64,000 nucleotides of DNA from Dielma sp000508965 (GCA_000508965.1 BAHV02000018.1:124001-188000), one strand, 5' to 3'. Positions 39,426 through 49,069 are shown, counted from the first letter of the stretch. Notes: generated by a model from the sequence alone, not told the origin. Translations and numbers: made by a program.

Positions 39426-41117
39426 CTATTCTGTCGAATATATCAGCTTGATAACTTCATCGAAATTGGTAATACCTTCTCTTAATAAACGAATTCCCTC
39501 TGAACGAAGTGTTGTCATGCCATTTTTAACCGCCATCTGATAAATCAGTTCCTGCGGATCTCCGCTGCTGATCATCTTATACATTGTTTTATCGATCAAT
39601 ACAACCTCGTGAATCGCTGTACGCCCATGGTATCCGGTATGGCCGCAGTAATCACAGCCGTCCGCTTCCTTTACAACATCCAGTTCCGGACAATTCAGCA
39701 GAGATTTTTCATGTTCTGTCAAATGCCTTTCATGGGAACAGCGCGGACATATTTTACGTACCAGACGCTGAGCGATAACACAACGCAATGCAGCGGCTAA
39801 TAAATAAGCCGGCACTCCCATATCCAGCAAACGCGGAATGGCAGCCACCGCATCATTGGTATGCAGCGTCGATAATACAAGGTGACCGGTAATGGCGGAA
39901 CGAATGGCGATTGAAGCCGTTTCTTCATCACGGATCTCACCAATCAAAATAACATCCGGGTCCTGACGCAGAATCGAACGCAGACCACTCGCGAAAGTCA
40001 GGCCGATACCGGCGTTTACCTGCATCTGATTGATATTGGTAAATTTCTTTTCTACCGGATCTTCAATGGTAACAATATTTAATTCCGGCGATTGAATCTG
40101 CTGAAGAATTGAATACGAAGTTGTTGTCTTACCGCTGCCGGTAGGGCCTGTCATCAATATGATACCATTTGTATTATAAAGTGAACGTTCGATTAAACTC
40201 AGATTATGCGGTGTAAAACCAAGCTGTTTCAAATCATAATTGACATTCTTATCAGAACCTAACAAACGCAGTACAACCTTTTCTCCGTAAATGGTCGGCA
40301 GCATACTGACACGCACATCGACTTTACCGCCAGGCAGATCAAGCGCAATGCCGCCATCCTGCGGTACCCGCTTCTCAGCAATATTCAAACCGGCCAAAAT
40401 CTTAATACGGGTAACGATTAATTCATGAATATTATTTTTAAGCATCGTATGTTCAAACAGTGAACCATCGACACGGAAACGAACGCGGGTCATCTGCGGC
40501 AGCGGCTCAATATGAATATCACTGGCATTCATCTGAATCGCTTCACGAATCATGGAGTTGACCAGCTGAACAACCGGTGAAGCATCAATGCGGTCGTTTA
40601 CCTGTTCAAAATCCTCCAGTGAAACAGTGCTGCCTGTGTAATCTTCATATTCATTGCTGATATTCTCAAGCACTTGCTTTGTGTTGGCTTTCGCATACAG
40701 CTTATCAATAGTTTCCAATACATCCTGCTTCGGTGAAACAATAACCTCGATGTCCAGCCCGCTGGCCATACCGAGATCATCCAAGCCCAAGAAATTCAAC
40801 GGGTCATTGGTTGCCGCATACAGCACCCCTTCTTTGATATAAAGCGGTGCGATGCTGTGTTTTCTAACTAGCTGTTCCGGCACGATCTTTGCGATTTCAA
40901 CATCAACCTGAGCGGCAATATTCGGCTCATAATTCAAATTCAGACGTTTAGCCAAAGCATTCAGCATCTGATATTCACTGCACAACCCATGACTGGTAAG
41001 CACTTCACCTAGTCTTTTACCTTCTTTTTTCTGTATTTCAAGTGCTTTTTGCAGCTGTTCCTCAGTAATGACCTGATTTTCTACAAGCACCTCACCTAAA
41101 CGAACATTTTTTCTCAT
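39426..41117 (-). CDS. pilB: Type IV pilus assembly ATPase PilB with MshEN c-di-GMP-binding domain
   Basis: A 563-residue GspE/PilB ATPase. Residues 6-29 and 35-58 are two 24-residue RLGxxL...LxxAL repeats separated by five residues, the arrangement that defines c-di-GMP-binding MshEN domains. The ATPase core has ASDIHIEPLPQMTRVRFRVDG in outline, Walker A MTGPTGSGKTTT, Walker B PDVILIGEIRDEET and GHLVLSTLHTNDA. A zinc site is formed by CPRC and CDYC. Starts with GGGGGTG upstream. The first MshEN repeat has Gln for one usual Gly. Confidence 0.95.
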   Translation of the reverse strand: MRKNVRLGEVLVENQVITEEQLQKALEIQKKEGKRLGEVLTSHGLCSEYQMLNALAKRLNLNYEPNIAAQVDVEIAKIVPEQLVRKHSIAPLYIKEGVLYAATNDPLNFLGLDDLGMASGLDIEVIVSPKQDVLETIDKLYAKANTKQVLENISNEYEDYTGSTVSLEDFEQVNDRIDASPVVQLVNSMIREAIQMNASDIHIEPLPQMTRVRFRVDGSLFEHTMLKNNIHELIVTRIKILAGLNIAEKRVPQDGGIALDLPGGKVDVRVSMLPTIYGEKVVLRLLGSDKNVNYDLKQLGFTPHNLSLIERSLYNTNGIILMTGPTGSGKTTTSYSILQQIQSPELNIVTIEDPVEKKFTNINQMQVNAGIGLTFASGLRSILRQDPDVILIGEIRDEETASIAIRSAITGHLVLSTLHTNDAVAAIPRLLDMGVPAYLLAAALRCVIAQRLVRKICPRCSHERHLTEHEKSLLNCPELDVVKEADGCDYCGHTGYHGRTAIHEVVLIDKTMYKMISSGDPQELIYQMAVKNGMTTLRSEGIRLLREGITNFDEVIKLIYSTE

Positions 41118-41178
41118 AAATGCACCCCCTAGTTTCCTTTATCCAACAATTAGTGTATCATATTTCTGAGGTGAATGT

Positions 41179-41934
41179 ATGATACCCTTTTTATTTTATT
41201 TATATATCTTTATTTTTGGCTGCGTAATAGGTTCATTTTTAAATGTGGTCATCTATCGAGTACCTAATAAACTCAGCGTCAGCAAAGGCTATTCCTTTTG
41301 TCCTGCCTGCCATCATCGGCTATTTCCAAAAGATCTTGTGCCAGTGTTCTCATGGCTCTTTCTGCGCGGTAAATGCGCCTACTGCGGTGCGCCGATTTCA
41401 GCGCGGTATCCATTGGTAGAACTGCTTGGCGGTTTCGCCTTTCTGCTGAGCTTCAACCGGTATGGCATCAGTTTGAATTTCATCGTTCACGCACTTCTTT
41501 TATGTGTCATGATCGTCATTTCCTTTATTGATATTGATACGATGGAAATCCCAGATGGTTCACATTTTTTCATTCTGGCATTGGCATTATGCAGCTATCT
41601 GATCAATCAGCCTGAACTTTCATCAATCCTTTTAGGCGGCATCGTTATCGCCCTGCCATTGTTTTTGATTGCCTGGTTAACCCATGGCGGCATCGGCGGC
41701 GGTGATATCAAACTGATGGCTGCTTCCGGTCTGTTTCTTGGTTTTGCCAACACCCTGCTTGCCGGAATCATCGGCATCATCTTCGGCGGTTTTTATGCAG
41801 CCTGTCTGATGCTGATTAAGAAACGCGAAGGTAAATCTTATATGGCACTGGGCCCCTTCTTGGCAATCGGCATCACGATTGCCTCACTCTATGGTACCCA
41901 AATCATTCAGGCATACCTAAAGCTATTCTTCTGA
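41179..41934 (+). CDS. pilD: Prepilin peptidase PilD (A24 family)
   Basis: A 251-residue membrane aspartic protease and N-methylase for prepilins. N-terminal GSFLNVVIYRVP, the zinc-type cysteine pairs CPAC and CAYC in the first cytosolic loop, then the two catalytic Asp in FIDIDTMEIPD and GGGDIKL. Full length. It is on the opposite strand, inserted between the pilB-pilT block and the pilC-to-pseudopilin block, divergent from pilB across only 61 bp and overlapping the last pseudopilin gene by 12 bp at its end. Confidence 0.95.
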   Translation: MIPFLFYLYIFIFGCVIGSFLNVVIYRVPNKLSVSKGYSFCPACHHRLFPKDLVPVFSWLFLRGKCAYCGAPISARYPLVELLGGFAFLLSFNRYGISLNFIVHALLLCVMIVISFIDIDTMEIPDGSHFFILALALCSYLINQPELSSILLGGIVIALPLFLIAWLTHGGIGGGDIKLMAASGLFLGFANTLLAGIIGIIFGGFYAACLMLIKKREGKSYMALGPFLAIGITIASLYGTQIIQAYLKLFF

Positions 41935-42390
41935 TGGCTTATAATTAAGGCATGGATATGAAACTGTATCATTCAATCCTGAATAATTCATCATTTTCAG
42001 CGAGTCAGAGAGTGTATATACGATCTCACCCGCTTTTTTTATAACCATTTGTTTATCGATGCCCGATGTAAATCTTGAAAACGACAATTCAAATTCCGCA
42101 TCAGAAGCATAAAACTGATCTTGATAATCGGATGCCTGAATACAGACATAGCCGTCCAGACATTCATCACTCAGCGTAAATTCACTGAGGTAACGGACCT
42201 GCTCATTAATACTGCTGCTGATGTTATTCAATGTATTCTGATAATCAACATCAGTGTTGATCGCATAATAGTGTCTAAGTACCGGCACGAACATATTGCC
42301 GATGGCGCCAAGAATGATAATCAGAATCGCGATGCTCACAATTAATTCAATTAAGGTAAAACCGCCTCTTATATCCTGCTTCTTCATCAT
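41923..42390 (-). CDS. Minor pseudopilin
   Basis: A 155-residue prepilin: short basic leader ending in Gly, then the class III signal GGFTLIELIVSIAILIIILG with Phe+1 and Glu+5, and a variable exterior domain with a Cys pair (DECLDGYVC). It is processed by PilD. Size and position at the end of the cluster suggest a minor pilin. Start overlaps the upstream pseudopilin as ATGA. Confidence 0.9.
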   Translation of the reverse strand: MMKKQDIRGGFTLIELIVSIAILIIILGAIGNMFVPVLRHYYAINTDVDYQNTLNNISSSINEQVRYLSEFTLSDECLDGYVCIQASDYQDQFYASDAEFELSFSRFTSGIDKQMVIKKAGEIVYTLSDSLKMMNYSGLNDTVSYPCLNYKPSEE

Positions 42391-42698
42391 TCCCAGACCT
42401 CAGACCTTAATTCATAATAAAGCAAACCAGTCTTTCTATCCTCATAGCCATCTACCTTCTTTGACACAGATTCACCGTTAACTGAAAAAGTGATTGACAT
42501 TATATTATTAAGCGGATAAAGCGATGTAAAATCTTTATGAGCAAATAACTCTGAGGAATCATGAATACTGCGGCGGTCAGCGATGGTCTGCTGGTTAAGC
42601 CGCAGCATTGCAAGATAACCGGTAGACATAAACAAACCGATGACAGTCAGCAGGGCGACAGCGGTTAATATTTCAACTAGCGTAAATCCCTTTTTCAT
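42387..42698 (-). CDS. Small pseudopilin
   Basis: A 103-residue prepilin starting MKKGFTLVEILTAVALLTV, a textbook class III signal with Glu+5, followed by a short exterior region. Overlaps both neighbours by a few bases (shared stop/start), so it is made stoichiometrically with them. Short for a major pilin; likely minor. Confidence 0.88.
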   Translation of the reverse strand: MKKGFTLVEILTAVALLTVIGLFMSTGYLAMLRLNQQTIADRRSIHDSSELFAHKDFTSLYPLNNIMSITFSVNGESVSKKVDGYEDRKTGLLYYELRSEVWE

Positions 42699-44170
42699 TA
42701 TTTTCCACCTTCTTCATAACCGTTCAGATAAAATGTTATCGTTTCTGAAACATCGTCGGAGCCATTTGATTCAGATATTAAGCCTGCGCTTTCCAGTACC
42801 TTCTGATCGGGCCGGACATATTCCATAACAAATCTTAGATTACGCTTGCCGGAGCCGTCCGCATTGTTCAGTGTAATTTTATCCGCAATCAAGCTGCCTT
42901 CGATCCGGCGGTGAATATCATTTTGTCTGGATTCAATTTTATCCAAATGAACCGTTCCGTTCGGAAAATATAAGAATGCTTCAATCTTATTATAACTGCC
43001 TAAAGTAGATTCAACACTTACATCTAAGGCGTCATTTGATATTAAGTATATATCTGATGGCTCATTGCCGGTACGTGAAGATGTCAGCAGCACACTTGCA
43101 TCAATTGTGAAAGAATTAGAGCCACCAACCGGGTAGACGTAGATAAATAAGCGATACTGGCCGCCGCCATCAAAATTGATCGTCTGAGTGCCAACCGCCG
43201 AAGCATTTTCCAGCACCAATCCCTCATCGTAAATTGGCATATAAAGGATAATATCTGCATCCTTAGCTTTGATATTGATTCGGCTTGAAGTATTGCCTTG
43301 CCAAATACAGCTTTCACTGATCGTCGTTGTCGGCGTGCTGAATGAACATTCTTTTGCATCAGCCGGTACTGCCAAACCCTCCCATTCAGGCAGATTAATT
43401 GGCTGCTCTGCGCCATTGTCCGCAAATGCAAAATAATCAGGGGCAGTGCTTTCCTCATTATCGGGTGCTTCTGAGTCTTCTCCCTCTGATTCATCCTCTG
43501 AATTCTCCGGTTTGACAGCCTCATTTTTAATTACATTAAACACAACGCGGTTATTTTGATTATCGACTCTTCCCTGCTGATATCCGGCACTGTTATAAAG
43601 CTCATCCAAATCGATTTCCTCACTGCTGTCAATTGCAGCATACCACAAATGATCAAAAATAACTGACTGGGCATCTGTTTTGTCATAGTTAATGATCTGA
43701 TTGCCATAGAGTGCATAATCTGACAAGTCAAAGCTGTTCAGCGTCCGCAGATATGTATAATCAGAAATGATGCTGCGGGTTTCTCCGTTCACCGTAGCCG
43801 TAACCTTTATCTTGATTGACCGGGAAGTCGAATTGCTGCCGGTTGTCCTGCGGTCAGCTGTTGCAACGATTTTCACCTGATCCGATGTATCCGAAAAATC
43901 CAGCTGTGACTTAATTTCAGTCTCACGCCCTGTGGGTATTTCCCCCAGTGCCATTTTAAATTCATTTTCAGTAGCCGGGGACTCCAGAACTTGATTCAGC
44001 ATCTCCGTATATGACTGCGCCAGCAGCATTGCCTGTGATTGCTCATGCTCTAATTTATTACGGCTGACCTGTGAACTGTATATCATCGCCAGACCGCCAA
44101 AAAGGATCAGCATTAATGCCAGAACCGCAATGGCTGTAATGAGTGCCATTCCCCGTTTATCCTTTCGCAT
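42698..44170 (-). CDS. PilX/GspK-like large pilus-associated protein
   Basis: A 490-residue protein with a PilX-type N terminus (RGMALITAIAVLALMLILFGG) lacking the Glu+5 of ordinary prepilins, a coiled helix, an acidic low-complexity insert (about 228-247, rich in Glu, Asp, Ser), and a beta-rich C-terminal half (strands around 290-460). It is much larger than standard minor pilins and may be a tip-located adhesin or capping subunit, which is inference from size and position. ATG at 44170 follows AAAGGAAGT. Confidence 0.7.
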   Translation of the reverse strand: MRKDKRGMALITAIAVLALMLILFGGLAMIYSSQVSRNKLEHEQSQAMLLAQSYTEMLNQVLESPATENEFKMALGEIPTGRETEIKSQLDFSDTSDQVKIVATADRRTTGSNSTSRSIKIKVTATVNGETRSIISDYTYLRTLNSFDLSDYALYGNQIINYDKTDAQSVIFDHLWYAAIDSSEEIDLDELYNSAGYQQGRVDNQNNRVVFNVIKNEAVKPENSEDESEGEDSEAPDNEESTAPDYFAFADNGAEQPINLPEWEGLAVPADAKECSFSTPTTTISESCIWQGNTSSRINIKAKDADIILYMPIYDEGLVLENASAVGTQTINFDGGGQYRLFIYVYPVGGSNSFTIDASVLLTSSRTGNEPSDIYLISNDALDVSVESTLGSYNKIEAFLYFPNGTVHLDKIESRQNDIHRRIEGSLIADKITLNNADGSGKRNLRFVMEYVRPDQKVLESAGLISESNGSDDVSETITFYLNGYEEGGK

Positions 44171-44188
44171 GCTGACCACTTCCTTTCT

Positions 44189-44749
44189 TTATTGAATAGC
44201 CGACATATCTGCCTGCATGAAATACAATACGATATCCGCTTTCGTTTCGGTGCTGTTTTCAACAACTACACTGGCAATAACCATACTCTTACTATAATTA
44301 TTTACCGCGTCAATGAACCGATAAAGATTATCAATATTGCCAAGCAGAGTAATCGTTGCCTGTTTCACAATACCGGGCAATGCTGCATCGGTATTTTCAG
44401 ATTTTTCTTCATTAAAATCCTCAATCAGCAGCATCGACAGTGCCGTATCAGTCTGATATGCCAAATTCATTAACTCATCATCTACTTCAACATTAGCTAA
44501 CAGCGGATATACTGATTTTGCCTTTTCGGCTGCCTGTTTTTTTAAAGTTTCAATCAGCGGTTTAGATGAATCGGCTTGTTCAATCACCATATTCATCTCC
44601 TGAAGCTGGCTCTCACCGCTCAAAATAGCTAATTTATGAGTCTGAATCAAATTCATCATCGGTGAAAGAAAAATGAAAAAACCAACAGCTATAACTACCA
44701 TTATGATCAATATCTGAATCAACAAGGTTTCTGATTTTGATAATTTCAT
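44189..44749 (-). CDS. pilO: PilO-like pilus alignment protein
   Basis: A 186-residue bitopic protein: N-terminal membrane helix (about 10-30), a long coiled coil (30-80), and a ferredoxin-like domain with LIEDFNEEKSEN and ITLLGNIDNLYRFIDAVNNY, the typical PilO core. It forms the inner-membrane alignment ring with PilM and PilN. Start shares a base with the upstream stop (TAATG). Confidence 0.85.
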   Translation of the reverse strand: MKLSKSETLLIQILIIMVVIAVGFFIFLSPMMNLIQTHKLAILSGESQLQEMNMVIEQADSSKPLIETLKKQAAEKAKSVYPLLANVEVDDELMNLAYQTDTALSMLLIEDFNEEKSENTDAALPGIVKQATITLLGNIDNLYRFIDAVNNYSKSMVIASVVVENSTETKADIVLYFMQADMSAIQ

Positions 44750-46182
44750 TATTCGCCACTTCCTTTCAGAATCGCCGTCATCACAAACTCATAACCACCC
44801 TCACGAGCCTCAAAGCCGGTATAACTTACCGTATAAAATAAACCGGAATTGTCAAGCAGCCGTGCATAAGCCGCGCAGTCGGTATTATTTACCGCAATGC
44901 CGTTAAGTTCCAAGACCTGATTCGCATAGGCTGCACTTGCGATTTGAATGTTACCGGACTTATTCCAAGTCAGCAAGGCACTCACAGCAGGTGTCAGTTT
45001 AACAGTCAAATCCTTCATATCCTGAATGGATGTCAATGTCTGATCCAATGAATTGACAGAAGAAAACTCATTGATAATCTGATTTGCTTCTTGAAGCGGT
45101 ATTTCACGCTGAGTGATCTGGGCAGTGATTTCATTCAGCTTACTCTGCAGATAATAATCATAAGCAAAGGCTGCCCCACAGGCTAATCCCATTAACAGTA
45201 ATGAAACAGCAGCTGTCATAAGCAAACGGTTTTTAGACTTATTTTTAATCTTTTCACGGCTTTTTGATTTCTTTCCATAGGCAGGTAAAAAACCAATCGT
45301 ATGCGTATCAAACAGCGCACATGCGCCAGCTAGCACCTGATAATAATCGGAGATCGTCCGCATCATGATCGGCTTATCTAATAATGTAATCGGGCGGCCT
45401 GAATCCTGATCAATCTTTTTGAAAGTCTCCAGATTTGGATTATTGCCAAATATCTGAATCTCTTCAATTGGCTGATAGCGATTGCGGGTAAACTGAAATT
45501 GATCCATTTTCGCTATATTATCAAACAAGGACTGTGTAAAAGCCTCTTCATCACGATATTCAATAATATCCTTTAAGGTACGCAATAAAATGAAATTACC
45601 TTTTTCAAATAAAAAGCTGCGTACATGATCCGTATTATATTCTACAAATAATACCGTCTTATTCTTTTCAACCGTACAGAGATATCGCAGAAGGTTTGCT
45701 GTACTGGTCTGAATGCTGCTGCAGCGCAGACGGCATGCCTTCATCATTTGTTTATAGCCAGCCAGCGTCTTCTCCTGAATCGCCGAAGCAAACACCCGCT
45801 GTTCTTCAATGCCATTTTCATTTGTATTGCCCAGCTTAGTATAAGTAACTACATAATCATTGCTAAGATTCAGCGACATGATCATCTCATTAGCAACCAT
45901 CGTCTGCGTCTCATCTTCATTTCCCATTGGTACGCTTAATTCACGCAAAATCAATTGACGGTTATTAAGCAGTATCTTAACATTCTTACGCGGATACTTA
46001 TGCTTTTTAACTTCATCTCTGACAATTGCCTCTAACTTAGTCAAATCATAGACATCATCATTATAAATCTCTTTTTCATTAAGATCGATTACCGAACTCT
46101 TTTTAAGCTCCAGATCATGCGGATTATCAGAAAATTGATAGAACCGTATATACTGTCCTTCAAATAATATAACCAGTATCAT
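44749..46182 (-). CDS. PilM-PilN fusion protein
   Basis: A 477-residue protein. The first 300 residues are an actin-like PilM domain: LLNNRQLILRELSVP, VFASAIQEKTLAGYKQMM, CSSIQTSTANLLRYL and a phosphate-binding-like LFVEYNTDHVRSFLF. A basic linker and a membrane helix (about 315-340) follow, then a PilN-type exterior domain with coiled coil and SALLTWNKSGNIQIASAAYA. In most systems PilM (cytosolic) and PilN (bitopic) are separate; here they are fused in the order the genes usually occur. Confidence 0.88.
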   Translation of the reverse strand: MILVILFEGQYIRFYQFSDNPHDLELKKSSVIDLNEKEIYNDDVYDLTKLEAIVRDEVKKHKYPRKNVKILLNNRQLILRELSVPMGNEDETQTMVANEMIMSLNLSNDYVVTYTKLGNTNENGIEEQRVFASAIQEKTLAGYKQMMKACRLRCSSIQTSTANLLRYLCTVEKNKTVLFVEYNTDHVRSFLFEKGNFILLRTLKDIIEYRDEEAFTQSLFDNIAKMDQFQFTRNRYQPIEEIQIFGNNPNLETFKKIDQDSGRPITLLDKPIMMRTISDYYQVLAGACALFDTHTIGFLPAYGKKSKSREKIKNKSKNRLLMTAAVSLLLMGLACGAAFAYDYYLQSKLNEITAQITQREIPLQEANQIINEFSSVNSLDQTLTSIQDMKDLTVKLTPAVSALLTWNKSGNIQIASAAYANQVLELNGIAVNNTDCAAYARLLDNSGLFYTVSYTGFEAREGGYEFVMTAILKGSGE

Positions 46183-46204
46183 TATTCATCCTCCCATTTA
46201 AGCA

Positions 46205-47395
46205 TTAGCTGACATTATCCAGCATGCCATACATCGGCAGCATTATTGCCACAATGATAAAGCATACCACAACACCCATGACAATGATCAGCATTGGCTC
46301 AATCATTGAAACCATTTTCTCAGTAGCCGTATTCGCTTCTTCATCATAAAAATCTGCCGCTTTATTCAATATTTCATCAAGCCGTCCACTTTCTTCACCA
46401 ATAAAAAGCATCGACATCAGCATCGATTCAAATATATCCTCAGCCCCTATCGCTGTTGACATATACTCACCGTTGCTGACACGAGTAATAATTCGTTTGA
46501 AGCAATCCGTGATCCATGTATTATCAAGGATATCTGAACAGATTTCAAGTATTTCAATTACATTGACACCGCTCGCGTAAAGCGTCGCAAACGTATTTGC
46601 AAAGCGGGAGGATAGAATTGTTTTATTCAATTTACCAAAAATCGGCATAACCAGTTTCAAATGATCAAGTTTAAAACGAACTGCCGGTATCCGTTTAAAC
46701 CATATCCAAAATAAATAAACGGCTGCTGCCGCAACAATCAGAAGATACCACTTACTCATGATAAAATCACTGATCCAAATCATAATCTGCGTAGGCAGCG
46801 GCAGCGCCTGACCTTCATACAGCTGAAAGAAAGAAGGCAGAATAAACGTTATAACTGCAATTACGACAACGATACACACACCGCATAAAATTTTAGGATA
46901 AAGCATCGCGTTCTTAATTTTATTTGACAGCTTATTTTCCTTCTCATAATGATCGGCCATGCGTTCTAATGTGAGATCCAATGAACCGCTGATTTCACCG
47001 CTTCGTATCATTCGAATCAGCAATTTAGGAAATGTGTTCCCCTCAGCATCCATAGCATAGGATAATTCACGTCCCTGCTGCAAACGTTCATACAGACGGC
47101 GATAACACTCCTTCATCCGCTGGTTTTCACTTTTTTCATACAATATGTCAACTGCCCGCACCACTGAAACACCCGCTGAAAGCATGACCGACATCTGTCT
47201 TGAAAACAGTACAAGATCCTTGCCTTTCATTTTAAAATTGCTGTGATTTTCAAAATCATCAATAATTTTATAACTGATGCAGTATAGCTGCATATCTTTA
47301 AGTTTTATAAGGAAATCATTCGTGTCAGAAGCTTCTATTTCACCCTTGACCAGACTGCCATCCCTCTGTTTTGCATTATAAATATATTTCAGCAC
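46205..47395 (-). CDS. pilC: Type IV pilus inner-membrane platform protein PilC
   Basis: A 396-residue GspF/PilC protein with two repeated T2SSF domains, each with a LFSRQMSVMLSAGVSVVRAVDIL-type or SSRFANTFATLYASGVNVIEIL-type segment, and three membrane spans. It couples the PilB/PilT motors to pilin assembly. First gene of the pilC-pilMN-pilO-pseudopilin operon. Begins with GTG eight bases after GGAGGT. Confidence 0.95.
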   Translation of the reverse strand: MLKYIYNAKQRDGSLVKGEIEASDTNDFLIKLKDMQLYCISYKIIDDFENHSNFKMKGKDLVLFSRQMSVMLSAGVSVVRAVDILYEKSENQRMKECYRRLYERLQQGRELSYAMDAEGNTFPKLLIRMIRSGEISGSLDLTLERMADHYEKENKLSNKIKNAMLYPKILCGVCIVVVIAVITFILPSFFQLYEGQALPLPTQIMIWISDFIMSKWYLLIVAAAAVYLFWIWFKRIPAVRFKLDHLKLVMPIFGKLNKTILSSRFANTFATLYASGVNVIEILEICSDILDNTWITDCFKRIITRVSNGEYMSTAIGAEDIFESMLMSMLFIGEESGRLDEILNKAADFYDEEANTATEKMVSMIEPMLIIVMGVVVCFIIVAIMLPMYGMLDNVS

Positions 47396-47419
47396 TCAGT
47401 ATGACCTCCGTTTTCTATC

Positions 47420-47428
47420 ATTATAACA
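47420..47428 (-). promoter_or_regulatory. Extended -10 promoter of the pilus operon
   Basis: On the minus strand TGTTATAAT just upstream of the pilC ribosome site. No clear -35. Confidence 0.55.
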
Positions 47429-47529
47429 TATTTGTGGTAGTATGTGATAAAACTAATGCTGTACACAATCAAGAAATTATACAAAAAGATTACACAAAAT
47501 CAGAAGCTATGGCATGCTTGAACAACTTC

Positions 47530-47538
47530 TGCTATACT
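47530..47538 (+). promoter_or_regulatory. Extended -10 promoter of the GH13 gene
   Basis: TGCTATACT, 25 bp before the ATG, followed by an AGGGAG ribosome site. The -35 region is poor. Confidence 0.5.
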
Positions 47539-47563
47539 AAATAAGAAAAGAGGGAGAATTTAT

Positions 47564-49051
47564 ATGAATTGGGTTAATTCTAGTATTTTTTATCATATTT
47601 ATCCATTGGGCTTCTGCGGAGCGCCAATGACAAATGATAATGGTGAAACCATTGATCGTATTTTAAAAGTAAAGGAATGGATTCCGCATTTTTCAGAGCT
47701 GGGAATCAATGCTTTATATCTGGGGCCGGTTTTCGAATCCAGTGAGCATGGCTATGATACGAAGGATTATTTTAAAATTGACCGCCGTTTAGGCAGCAAT
47801 GAAGCGTTTAAAGAAGTTTGTGATGCATGTCATGAGGCAGGTATCCGCATCGTGCTTGACGGTGTCTTTAATCATGTTGGCCGTGAATTCTGGGCATTCC
47901 AGGATGTACAGAAACATAAATGGGATTCCCCTTATTGTGATTGGTTCATGAACCTGAATTTCAATGGCCGCTCACCGATGAATGATGATTTCTGGTATGA
48001 GGGTTGGAATGGACATTATAATTTGGTTAAACTCAACCTGAGAAATCCTGAAGTTGGTAATATGATCCTTGAAGCAATCTTTTCTTGGATGGATCAATTT
48101 CATATCGATGGTTTACGGCTGGATGCGGCTGATGTCATGGATAAGGATTTCTTTAAGCGGCTGCGTCACGAATGCAAGCAAAAAAATCCGGATTTCTGGC
48201 TGATGGGTGAAGTCATCCATGGTGATTATAAAAATTGGATCAATGAACAGATGCTGGATTCTACCACAAATTATGAATGTTATAAGGGAATCTATTCATC
48301 CCATAACGATGAGAATTATTTTGAAATCGGTTATTCATTAAACCGACAATTTGGCAACGGCGGTATCTACAAGGATCTCTGTCTGTATAATTTTGTGGAT
48401 AATCATGATGTAAACCGATTAGGCAGCACACTGCGCCAGCTTGAGCATCTGAATAATTGTTATACTTTACTCTTTACGATGCCGGGTATTCCATCTATTT
48501 ATTACGGCAGTGAAGTGGGCATGAGCGGTATTAAGGCAAATGGCAGTGATGCCGGATTAAGACCCTGCTTAAGTTTAGAGGATGTGCAAAGCAATGTATT
48601 AAGTGAACATATCGCCCGTCTGGCTCGCATCCACAAATCTCAGCCGGCACTGCATGAATTAAATTATGAACAGGTATGTGTCCGCAACAAGCAGCTTGTC
48701 TATAAGCGTTCTGCCGCTGATCAGATTATTTTTACTGCCTTAAATCTGGATAAGGAAGCCTATGATATTTCCATACCATATGGGGGACCGTTAACGGACT
48801 TACTGACAGATACGGTGTATGAAGCGGTAAATGGCAATGTGGAGATAGCGATGCCGCCTTACAGTTCATTGATTCTCTGTGATAAACCGGCTGATGTTGA
48901 GGGCAATCAGCCTGCAAAGCATGCGGAAAAAGTAAAAGAAGCACCGAAATGGAAGCTGTTGGAAACAATTAAGGGCATGGAAGATCAGCAGCAATATTAT
49001 GTTTATGAGAATGAGAAGCATGAGAAAAGGGTCAGTCTGAAAAAGCTATAA
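47564..49051 (+). CDS. GH13 alpha-amylase family enzyme, intracellular
   Basis: A 495-residue GH13 enzyme without signal peptide. Conserved regions: DGVFNHVG (region I), GLRLDAADVM with the nucleophile Asp187 (II), LMGEVIHGDY with acid Glu216 (III), and FVDNHDVNR with Asp282 (IV). An all-beta C-terminal domain ends near 435, followed by a charged tail of about 60 residues (rich in Lys and Glu) that is unusual. It probably hydrolyses short maltodextrins or related alpha-glucosides in the cytosol. Monocistronic, divergent from the pilus operon. Confidence 0.92.
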   Translation: MNWVNSSIFYHIYPLGFCGAPMTNDNGETIDRILKVKEWIPHFSELGINALYLGPVFESSEHGYDTKDYFKIDRRLGSNEAFKEVCDACHEAGIRIVLDGVFNHVGREFWAFQDVQKHKWDSPYCDWFMNLNFNGRSPMNDDFWYEGWNGHYNLVKLNLRNPEVGNMILEAIFSWMDQFHIDGLRLDAADVMDKDFFKRLRHECKQKNPDFWLMGEVIHGDYKNWINEQMLDSTTNYECYKGIYSSHNDENYFEIGYSLNRQFGNGGIYKDLCLYNFVDNHDVNRLGSTLRQLEHLNNCYTLLFTMPGIPSIYYGSEVGMSGIKANGSDAGLRPCLSLEDVQSNVLSEHIARLARIHKSQPALHELNYEQVCVRNKQLVYKRSAADQIIFTALNLDKEAYDISIPYGGPLTDLLTDTVYEAVNGNVEIAMPPYSSLILCDKPADVEGNQPAKHAEKVKEAPKWKLLETIKGMEDQQQYYVYENEKHEKRVSLKKL

Positions 49052-49069
49052 AAAGCAGATACAGTAAAA

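Noticed and set aside
43084..43524. 146-codon frame on the minus strand within the PilX-like gene
   Set aside because: Shadow of the real gene in another frame; no ribosome site and implausible composition.
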